Assembly (NCBI GenBank): GCA_940671915.1
Contig: CALNVZ010003426.1
Location: 18,093,342-18,157,341 of the forward strand
DNA length: 64,000 nt
Direction of reading: 5' to 3'
Source: Paracentrotus lividus
Lineage: Eukaryota > Echinodermata > Echinoidea > Camarodonta > Echinidae
How positions within the stretch are numbered: the first letter of the stretch is position 1; the number at the start of each line of letters is the position of its first letter. Below, piece by piece: positions 56,140 to 64,000 of the stretch. The notes under the pieces were generated by a model, which saw only the letters and a program-made list of their open reading frames with translations, did not search any database and was not told the DNA's origin. The position numbers were made by a program, and so were the translations under genes.

Positions 56140-57965
56140 AGATAATCTAAAGCAGTTTGACAAGTTTGTTGTACTTTTTAGACATGGTTATAGCATAATT
56201 ACTGAGTGAAGTTGTTAAGAATAAAATAAAAATTTATCATATGATATTTAGTGATGATGACTATATTGTGAGATCATAAACCCAGAAACCTATATAGTTG
56301 CAAGTATATTAGGCAATGCTTTAGGAAGGAATATGGGAGGAAGAAACAATGAGTTTTGTTATATTATCATTAAAAAAAAATAAATTAAAACAAGTAATAA
56401 TGATAATCAATAAACATCATAGGCGTTCAGATGAGGCGAACAATAAAAGGGGGAATATTGTCAGAAATTAGAGTTTTTAGGCCAATTTTGGACATCAGAA
56501 TGCTTAAATCTTATTGCATAATACAAGAAGTATAACAGAAATCAGTTGTTTTAAAAAACACTTCAGAATATTACGTCTAGCGCCACTTAAAATATACAGT
56601 AATACAATTAACTGCTCCTACGTATACCATTTCGAACGGAAGCAAAAAAAAAAAAAAAAAAAAAGTTGAGGAAATCTAAAATAGCTCACAACAGTTTGTT
56701 GTACTTTTTAGTCATGTTAATGTCATAATCGCTGAGTGTTGTTTTATAATATCAAACTATGTCATTATTATACGACATGATAAACCCAGTAACTTTCATA
56801 AGAGCTATCTTAAGACGTTTTACGTGCCCTAATTACAATATGCCTATCAATTTGTCTCAAGTTTGAGTTTTTTTGTTGTTGTTGTTTTTGTTTGTTTTTT
56901 TTTTTTTTTTGGGGGGGGGCACCCTTCCGTTACCTAGAATGTAGCAAGCATAGTTCTTGTACGTCCCTACATACAACCCGCATATAAAAACACGTTTCAA
57001 TCATCTGGCAGAACTTCCTTGTATTTAATTATTTTGAGATTTTTAGAATACGTAATTACATGAGACTACTAATCTCATCACTACACTGCTGGAAAGAACA
57101 CAATATCCCACCGTGTGTTCACAGTGTGTTCACATAGTCGACTATGTTAAAACGCTTGAATTTAACAGTGTGGTGATTATTTCACACTGTGATATGGTTT
57201 TCCACATAATGTTCACATGGTGGTGTTCGGGTTCACATTGTGAATTTACCCCCTAACAATGTGTGGTTCATAGTACTAAAACGCTCGAATTTAACAGTGT
57301 GAAGATGTTTTCATACTGTGTCCACCCACATATGTTCACATATTGCTTCACACTGAGGAAAAGTGTGTACAGTTCTGTCAAGCAGCGTGTTGTAATCTAA
57401 TTTCAATACCCTTGTCAACACCAACCAAGCTTAACGGACAATACATTCCTGTGTACAAATTTACTTTTATATATATGCTGATAGTTTTATTGTTATCTAA
57501 TATTTTGGTCTGCTAGATTTTGCTCAAACATTTTCCAGAACTAACAATATACCAGATTGCAAATGTATTCAAATATTTGGATATTTAGTCCCTCAGGGTG
57601 AACTATGTTAGAGTCTCAGAACGCAGTATACATATTATACTTTGTTATTTAGATTATCTGCATCATACATAAAACAAATCTTTAATAATTTTTTCCTTGT
57701 GGAATATAATTTTTTTGTTGTTGTTCTAATGCATTATTTTCATCAGATATATCAGTTTGTGTTCTTCAAAAATAAAATGACTGCTCTTACGTATACCCTT
57801 TCGAACGGAAGCACAAAAAAAAATTAATAAAAAAAAAAAATTGGGGAAATCTAAAACAGTTCACCAGTTTGCTGTACTTTTTAGTCATGTTAATGTCATA
57901 ACTGCTGAGTGTCGTTTTATAATATCAAACTATGTCATTATTATACGACATGTCGTTTTATACAT
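56140..57965. repeat. Three direct copies of a roughly 190-bp intergenic segment
   Basis: Copies near 56140-56300 (most diverged), 56605-56795 and 57777-57965. They share ACTGCTC..ACGTATACC, TTTCGAACGGAAGCA, an A run, GGAAATCTAAAA, TTGTACTTTTTAGTCATGTT and AATGTCATAA.CGCTGAGTG. All are in the same orientation. Confidence 0.75.
57083..57395. mobile_element. CACACTGTG-rich element between the segment copies
   Basis: Ends ACTGCTGGAAAGAACACA and TGTGTACAGTTCTGTCAAGCAG are imperfect inverted repeats. The interior repeats TTCACAGTGTG and AAAACGCT.GAATTTAACAGTGTG twice in direct order. Confidence 0.55.
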
Positions 57966-58139
57966 ACAGTAACGTTTCCCCTTTGAATAATTTTTTTAAT
58001 CTTATCTTTTTTTTAAACTTGTAATTTTATTTTATTTTATATATGTATTTATTTTATTTATCATTATCATCATCATTATTATTATTATTATTTCTTTTTG
58101 GGGGGGAGGAGAGGAGGGTGGGCGAACAAATAGAAAGTA

Positions 58140-59077
58140 CTAGAAAGTGCCTGTTTATTAATTCCATATATCTTTTAAAACCCAATATTTTCGGCTCGCG
58201 CTTCGCGCTCGCGGATACTAAATTATAATGCACAAATAACTCAAATTTTGAGCTCAAAATTTTCGGCTCGCGCTTCACGCTCGCTGATACTAAATCATAA
58301 TGCACAAATAACTTCCATTTTGAGTTCAAAATTTTCAGCTCGCGCTTCGCGCTCGCAGATATTTAATAGGGTCTACAATACACAATTATCTTTTTAAAAA
58401 TTAATTAATACAAAAAAGTGCCTCTTTATTTATTCCATATATCTTTTATAAACCCAAAATTTTCGGCTCGCGCTCACGCTCGCTGCCTATCATAATGGCA
58501 CACAAATAACTCCAACTCTAAATTGTTTAATAATTCCTCGTTTTAGGTCAGTATAGGCCTTAAATCGGGATTGTCTAAAACTCGCGCTCCGCTAAAAAAA
58601 AAAATTAATTAATACTAGAAGTGCCCCTTTATTTATTTCATATATCTTTTAAAACCCAATATTTTCGGCTCGCGCTTCGCGCTCGCTGATACTAAATCAT
58701 AATGCACAAATAACTTCAATTTTGAGTTAAAAATTTTCAGCTTCGCGCTTCGCGCCGCAGATACTTAATAGGGTCTACAATACACAATTATCTTTTTAAA
58801 AATTAATTAATATAAAAAAGTGCCCCTTATTTATTCCATATATTTTTTTATAACCCAAAATTTTCGGCTCGCGCTTCGCGCTCGCTGCCTATCATAATGC
58901 ACAAAATAACTCCAACTTAAAATTGTTTAAATAATTCCTCGTTTTAGGTCAGTATAGGCCTATAAAATCGGGGATTGTCTAAAACTCGCGCTCCGCGCTC
59001 GTTTGCTCGCTCCGCCGCAAGATTTTTTTTTCATCCCTCAACCCCCCCCCTTGGAAAAACCTAGATCCGCCCCTGGC
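58140..59077. repeat. GCTCGCGCTTCGCGCTCGC repeat array
   Basis: Eight copies of the motif, exact or near, at about 58193, 58264, 58337, 58466, 58666, 58738, 58866 and 58985, within larger units (AAGTGCCYCTTTATTTATTCC then ATATATCTTTTAAAACCC). The block ends CTAGATCCGCCCCTGGCAGC, a CAGGGGCGGATCTAG-type terminus. Same motif as intron 5 of the transporter gene, opposite strand. Confidence 0.8.
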
Positions 59078-59093
59078 AGCACCATTTAATAGA

Positions 59094-59240
59094 GAGAGAC
59101 CATACATTTCGGCAATATCTTCTGTATTTACTTTTTTTCTCGTACATTTCTGAGTGAAATCTTTTCGACCAAAAAATTAGAAAACAACTTAAGATAAACT
59201 GTCAGAATATCTACATTTGCACTAAGGTAGGAATTCCATT
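59094..59240 (-). pseudogene. Relic of lectin intron 4 sequence (third copy?)
   Basis: AGACCATACATTTCGGCAAT...GAGTGAAATCTT...AACTGTCAGAATAT matches 34372-34505 inside the minus-strand lectin gene in the same orientation. No lectin-domain exon is recognisable next to it. Suggests a decayed duplicate of the lectin gene. Confidence 0.55.
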
Positions 59241-59926
59241 TTGTGTTCACTATTTCAGTCTGTTCTTTAACAATCATATTTATACCTAAAAATTCAATCG
59301 TGATGATTCTTTTATCATGAAACACCATTAAAATATTATACTCACAATGTTGCCAACTGAAAACGTGCCTTAATGAACATTTCAGTTTGTACTATGTTCA
59401 TGGAGTAAGAAGAGAAATGCTATGTTCATAACAAATAAAATAAATGAATGATTACATGAAGTATTATTTGTTTTTTATTCACTACTGCACAATAGAACCA
59501 ATCCCCATCACAAACCATCATGGCGCATATTTCATGACAATACACCGTATGCCTATAATCATCATAAAATAAAAAATTCGCAGGATTAAAAAATTAATGT
59601 TGTTCGGCGACGTTCATTAATTTTCGTCAATAACACGAATAAAAAGTACAGCAGACTTGAGAGGTGGCTTTTAATTTCGCAATCCTTTTGATGCTTGCTT
59701 TTTTTGAAAGAGTAGGTGTGGGGTAATTTTTGATAAATTAAACCTCAAAACCTTACAGGTTGGATATTTGTTGAGAAACAAATTGTTGTTAGGCCAGTGG
59801 TATACCACACACTACATGTATGATGGGCACAGTTTTTGTGATCAACCTTTATGTTATTTGAAATACAAGCAGTTTATCTTGGTCAAGTCGGTCTCGTCAG
59901 AAAGACAAACAAAATTACCTGTTCAG

Positions 59927-59981
59927 ATGGCTTTTGTCGATTTTAGAAAACTTATTTTCATCTTGTTCTGCATATTTATTG
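59927..59981 (+). CDS. Second lectin gene exon 1: signal peptide
   Basis: MAFVDFRKLIFILFCIFI: basic residues, then a strong hydrophobic stretch; donor ATTG|GTAAGT, phase 1. The frame is open upstream to 59768, but this ATG (CAGATGG context, A-rich 5') gives a sensible signal peptide. Confidence 0.75.
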
Positions 59982-62829
59982 GTAAGTTATTCTGTAAGAA
60001 ATCTTTTCAAGTCGATTTTAGCGGAAGGAAAAGTAATTATAACAATTGATATGCTATATTGAAATTTTACACGGAAAATAATCTTATGAAATATGCTGGA
60101 AAGAAACAAAATGTTCATAGATCATTGTGAGGAAAACATTGTATAGACATGATGTTTAGTTCTGTCTTTGTTTTGACATCTTGATTATCTGCAATGCTTT
60201 TTATGTAACTCATTTCAACTACATAAAGCGTGGTATGATATTGATTCTATCATGACAGTGAAATTATCGTATATAACTTTTCTCAAGTTTTGGAAGAATT
60301 TCAACTTTAAAAATAAATGCACAACTGCTTGCACACATTCATAAAGGGCACAGATATATTTGCTGAAAGTTTCGCACACGTAAAAATGCTAAAACTCACT
60401 TTCAGTGCAGTTCAATAGCACTCCGAGTGCAGTCACTTTGCGAGCTCTTAAAATTGCTGATTTTAGCCTTTGAATATCTGAAATTTCATTAAATGAAATG
60501 AAGCTACTTGTAGCTGGTGAAACATTACGACTCATGTAAAATGTAAGTTCATCTATACAAGCACGCAACAACTTCCATGAAAGATTCATAATTTGATTTT
60601 ATGATTTTTTCATCTTTGGAATGACTGGATGATTCACGATATCAATAAAGTAACATTAGAAGTGTCATAGTCTAGTGGTCTTATCACTTGACTGAGAAAG
60701 CAAGGACCATGGGTTCGATCCCCGGCATGACACTTACGTCCTAGGGCATGGGCGTTTTGTCTACAATGCTCCTCCCCACCCAGGTGCAAAATGGGTACCC
60801 GGTAGGAATGGAACGAGTGCGCCGTAATGGCTGCCATGATCAGATGATTCTAAATGATCCTTTGGGATTGGACAGGTGTCAGAAAGACTTACAAGCATCC
60901 AATGACCGGGGTAATAATAACTGTAAAGCGCTTAGAGATGAAATTGTTTCATATTAGGCACTATATAAATCGCAAATATCATTATTATTATTATTAAATT
61001 AACAACAATCTTTTCCATCCCCAAACCAACAACCACACAGTTGTTCAAAACATTTCTGGAGATAAACTGCAAGATGGTTGTCTCACGTGAAGTCCGTATC
61101 ATGTGACGTCACTATTACGTCAGAGAATGAAGGCACATTTACCATGGTACCGAAGTTAGTAGCCAAGGAAGATGTTTGGTGGTTGGAGGAAAGGCTTGGA
61201 TTGCAGAATATTAATCATAGACTGCGATTTGCGAAACCAGGTACACGAATCACCTCTTTATATGCCTCTACACACTGTCAAAGAATGTACTTTTACAGAA
61301 ATAAAAATACAGATTTGCTCCTTTCTAACTAAATACAGCAATTCCGATGTTTTTGTAATCGCTCCCGCTAATGTGAATAGAAAAAAATAATAGCGATAAC
61401 TACATCAGAATCGATGGCGACTCTGCTGCCATCAGATTTGCTGTAAATTTACGCAGCTTTTTTACAGTGCAGTTTGTATCAAATAAAATAGTACAAGTGG
61501 GAAACAATTTTATAGTATGAAGATTAGTCACAATATAGGCTACCTGGTGAAAATCTTCTGTCCTTTCTGGTTTATATATTGCAATTTTACTTTCTACTTT
61601 TGCAAGAACAAAACTTGTGCACTGTATAAAAAAATAATAATAATAATAAAAAAAAAAATACAGAAAAAATACAAAAAAGTGATGTCAGCAGAGTCGCCAT
61701 ACAAAAGTGTAATTTAAAATAACAGGTTTGTTGTAAATTTCTCCTCTAATAATTAAAGAAAGAGAAGAAAAAAAATCAGTCGAGTTCTATAGCTTACATA
61801 TTTGGTTTAAACGGAACAAATGTGTTACTTCTGATGTATATTTTGTATTTCTCACGTAATTATTTGCAGGAGAAATTTACAACAAAATTGTTTTTTAAGA
61901 TTACATTTTTTTTTATGGCGACTCTGCCGACAGCAGATTTGCTGTAAAAATATAAATATTTTTTACAGTGTGCTATAAATAGCTAGTCTTAAAATACATC
62001 TTTTGAGATTTCTATCAACCAGACTTTGTATGAAATAACCTATAGTTTGATTTGTAGTGGGAAACATTTGTTTTGCTACTTGGTTACATAATTATCAAGA
62101 TGTGAATTTATTAAGAAGTGAATAAACGGTTATCATTCAAACAGGCCCCTACTATAAGACTACACTGCTCAGAATGTTGCATTATGGGTTAGGAACCGGA
62201 CCAGGTTTGAGAAGTGGGGTGTAACACAAAGACTTACGATTGATTAAAAGTTACGATTGATTTTTTCTCATTAGCCGCATCATGGACAGGATGCTCCAAA
62301 GTTGATGATCTTAATCCTAACCATAGCCCTAACCCTACTCTTAATCATATCAAAATCCTAATCCATGACTGTACCTGGTTTCCAAATGAGGGCACCGAGA
62401 AAAAATCAATCGTAACTTTTAATCAATCGTAAGTCTTTGTGTTACACCCCCCAGATGTGGATTTGAGGATAATTATATGATACAGGGATGCTGATTCGTA
62501 TTGGCTTTAAAATCTCTTTCAAAATACCACGGGCATAGACACGAATTAATTTATTTTGTAAGTGAGAGGGGGGGGGGGATGAAATATTCATAATCGGAAG
62601 AGAGGGACGTACTTTCTTTTGTTAGTGGGGGTATGCTCTACGCCAGTGCAAAATACTCGTTCAAATATAATAATGTGTAATGTTCAAATCGAAATTCATT
62701 AAACACTGATTCAATGTGTCATTTATGTAGACTGTCTGTCAGCACCGTGTACTAATGAAGGCACTTGCGTGGAGGTACTGAGCGGTTTTCAGTGCATCTG
62801 TCCACCCGCGTTCTACGGATCCAATTGTG
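59927..62829 (+). CDS. Second lectin-type gene, 5' part: signal peptide, orphan domain, EGF-like domain
   Basis: Exons 59927-59981, 61041-61240 and 62731-62829 are the counterparts of exons 1-3 of the minus-strand lectin, each with the same splice borders. Lectin-domain exons are expected beyond 64000 and are not seen here. Exon 2 as assembled cannot be read through (see its entry), so the gene is either a pseudogene, an unfixed allele or carries a sequence error. If functional, it would be another secreted calcium-dependent lectin. Head-to-head with the minus-strand gene, 4.0 kb apart. Confidence 0.65.
60652..60996 (+). mobile_element. tRNA-derived SINE
   Basis: The tRNA-like head 60661-60733 has a 7-bp acceptor pairing (GTGTCAT/ATGACAC), A box TAGTCTAGTGG and B box GGTTCGATCCC, but a poor anticodon arm. 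The body includes AAAGCGCTTAGAGATG and ends TATATAAATCGCAAATATC with an (ATT)n tail. Intron 1 of the second lectin gene. Confidence 0.8.
61041..61240 (+). pseudogene. Second lectin gene exon 2: orphan domain, frameshifted
   Basis: Acceptor CACACAG|TT and donor CCAG|GTACAC correspond to the minus-strand exon. It starts VQNISGDKLQDGCLT then hits TGA (61087-61089). The rest matches in another frame (SCDVTITSENEG, TMVPKLVAKEDVWWLEE, GLQNINHRLR). Compared with its paralogue it has 8 extra bases just after the DGC codons and 3 more further on. No alternative AG in the exon repairs phase and frame. The third cysteine is replaced (RLRF instead of RLRC). Confidence 0.75.
61390..61990. repeat. GATGGCGACTCTGCTG foldback-type repeat
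   Basis: GATGGCGACTCTGCTGCCATCAGATTTGCTGTAAA at 61415 is inverted at 61684 (TCAGCAGAGTCGCCAT) and repeated directly at 61915 (ATGGCGACTCTGCCG, CAGATTTGCTGTAAA). Both direct copies are followed by TTTTTTACAGTG. Non-coding. Confidence 0.6.
62141..62452. mobile_element. Dispersed repeat with a perfect 54-bp inverted-repeat insertion
   Basis: 62150-62216 matches 27970-28053 inverted. It is followed by 62216-62269 and 62397-62450, which are exact reverse complements (GGGGTGTAACACAAAGACTT ... ). The 127-bp spacer holds CCTAACCATAGCCCTAACCC. Confidence 0.8.
62731..62829 (+). CDS. Second lectin gene exon 3: EGF-like domain
   Basis: DCLSAPCTNEGTCVEVL then SGFQCICPPAFYGSNC: six cysteines at EGF spacing, about two-thirds identical to 40485-40583. 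Acceptor TGTAG|AC, donor TGTG|GTAAAA, phase 1-1. Intact. Confidence 0.9.
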
Positions 62830-62910
62830 GTAAAAAAATTAAAAACTCTTCAAATTATCAATTGAAAAAACGAAAGTGTGACAAATATCAATTTAATGTC
62901 AAAGTGTAAA

Positions 62911-63112
62911 GGGCGTGTCCCACAGGAGGCGATCGTTGTGGCGACAACCTGCGAATGTCTGACTCCTTGCGAGATCGCCTAAAAAAACTCAGCGATTTTA
63001 GACCTTTTTACGACTCTATCGACATTAGGCTACAACAACCACTTGCGACCACAAAAACAGTAGCTAGTTCGTCAGTTATCGCAACAACAATCGCCACTTG
63101 TGGGACTGTCAC
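62911..63112. mobile_element. 0.2-kb foldback element with CCCACAGGAGGCGATCGTTG ends
   Basis: GTGTCCCACAGGAGGCGATC at the left, ATCGCCACTTGTGGGACTGTCAC at the right. A related half-end lies at about 42975-43005 (CAACGATCGCCTCCTGCGGG). Intron of the second lectin gene. Confidence 0.7.
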
Positions 63113-63360
63113 AGACCTTTTCGTGAAAAATGAAACATGGTTGCGCCTTTTTGATTTTTTCTTTCTTTCTTTTTTTTTTTTTTTAGTGATGCGTACTGGT
63201 TGCTTATGAGTGCCCCTCGTAAAGAGGCAGAAAATAAAAAGATGTTAAGATGTACACTTTCTGACCATCATTTTCTTTTCAAATCAATTTTATGGTCATG
63301 TTACTAAAATATCTGTCTTTGGATAAAACTAAATGAAAAGAAGCAATGTGTCTGGACAGT
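63113..63360. other. Intronic stretch, nothing recognised
   Basis: T-rich tract near 63157-63185, otherwise plain AT-rich sequence. Confidence 0.4.
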
Positions 63361-64000
63361 AGGGGAGACCGGGTATGGAAGTTACACGGGTCAGTTGTTA
63401 CAGTTCTCAGTGTGCTAAGGTGTAACAAGAGAGGATGTGCTAACTGGCATCTATATACAGCCTACACATAGCTGTGATGAACTGCCGGTCGTGAGGTTTC
63501 TCCGTTGTTTTATTAAAAAGTGAATCAACAAAAACCATTTTTAAAGTTCAAAGTAAATTTTTGACAAAAATTGAAATTTGAAATAGCTCTTACAACTGAA
63601 AGGCACATGATGATAGTCGGTATTGTAAATATAGTACATGTATGTCACTAATATACCCCCTAGCCATGCCCTGTTAATTCTGCCTAATGACTGTGCTACA
63701 GTTGATTTCTGTGTTGTAAAAACCACCCATGGGGTAGGTTGTTACAACAACCTACCCATGTTGATGTAAACAACTTACCCCAATTACATTACATATGTAA
63801 AATTACATTTTGTCTCAATTTTCAGGTGTTAAATATTTTTATTTTTCTATTATTACTTTTGTCTATTCTAGAGCTACTATGATCTACTGTTAACGATGCC
63901 AAGAAACTGAAAGTTGAAATTAAAGTATGGTATAAGAGATTTACACATTGTCAACTTACCCGTATGTTTACATATTGTAACAATTGACCCCGTATGGTGT
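63361..64000. mobile_element. Foldback-like element running off the window end
   Basis: GGGAGACCGGGTATGGAAGT with GGGTCAGTTGTTACA at the left is echoed inverted by TGTAACAATTGACCCCGTATGG at 63976-63998. A perfect inner palindrome GGGTAGGTTGTT/AACAACCTACCC lies at 63732-63757. The right boundary lies outside the window. Confidence 0.55.

Larger units (their letters stand above)
55919..59926. promoter_or_regulatory. Intergenic region between two divergent lectin genes
   Basis: 4.0 kb between head-to-head start codons, so both promoters should lie here. No clear TATA element could be assigned. It contains three related segments (56.14, 56.6 and 57.78 kb), a CACACTGTG-rich element, a GCTCGCGCTTCGCGCTCGC array and a lectin-intron relic, each listed separately. 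Confidence 0.5.

Noticed and set aside
60661-60733. Functional tRNA gene
   Set aside because: Acceptor pairing, A box and B box are good, but the anticodon arm does not fold and a SINE body with ATT tail follows; called a SINE.
62330-62336. Interstitial telomeric repeat
   Set aside because: Only CCTAACC/CCCTAACCC-like words between inverted arms; too few and imperfect.

Overview
The window looks like a piece of an invertebrate deuterostome nuclear genome, most likely a sea urchin or another echinoderm. It is AT-rich, with small exons in long introns, GT..AG splice sites, many foldback (MITE-like) elements, decayed LINEs, microsatellites and the recurrent short motif TAGGCCTA. The species call is inference; no search could be run. 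There is one 25-base assembly gap (53554-53578).

Three protein-coding genes can be read. (1) Plus strand, 7390-27893: an apparently intact 11-exon ammonium transporter (Amt family). All exon phases agree and give a 517-residue protein with both pore histidines and a hydrophilic tail built on a coding heptad minisatellite. (2) Minus strand, 55918-33835: a complete 5-exon gene for a 259-residue secreted protein: signal peptide, an unrecognised domain of about 63 residues, one EGF-like domain, and a long-form C-type lectin domain with EPN and WGD calcium/sugar motifs. (3) Plus strand, from 59927 to beyond the window end: a paralogue of gene 2, head-to-head with it. Its signal-peptide, orphan-domain and EGF exons are visible, but the orphan-domain exon is frameshifted as assembled.

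Layout: 1-7.1 kb is upstream flank with hairpins and tandem repeats. 7.4-27.9 kb is the transporter gene; its introns hold a LINE tail, large foldback elements, a GAT/ATG microsatellite and a 4.3-kb array of short GGCGCC-type and GCGCGAAGCGCG-type repeats. 27.9-33.8 kb separates two convergent genes and holds foldback elements, LINE scraps and tRNA-like sequence. 33.8-55.9 kb is the minus-strand lectin gene, whose introns are packed with nested foldback elements and two opposed LINE remnants. 55.9-59.9 kb is the shared region between the two divergent lectin genes, with locally repeated segments and a relic of lectin-intron sequence. 59.9-64 kb is the 5' part of the second lectin gene.

Functionally, the transporter moves ammonium/ammonia across a membrane and has no evident link to its neighbours. 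The lectins are predicted secreted calcium-dependent carbohydrate binders, plausibly innate-immune or adhesive, in a small locally duplicating cluster. The most novel items are the orphan N-terminal domain of the lectin pair, the frameshift in one paralogue, and foldback families with shared termini and TTA/TAA target duplications, nested three deep at 50-55 kb.
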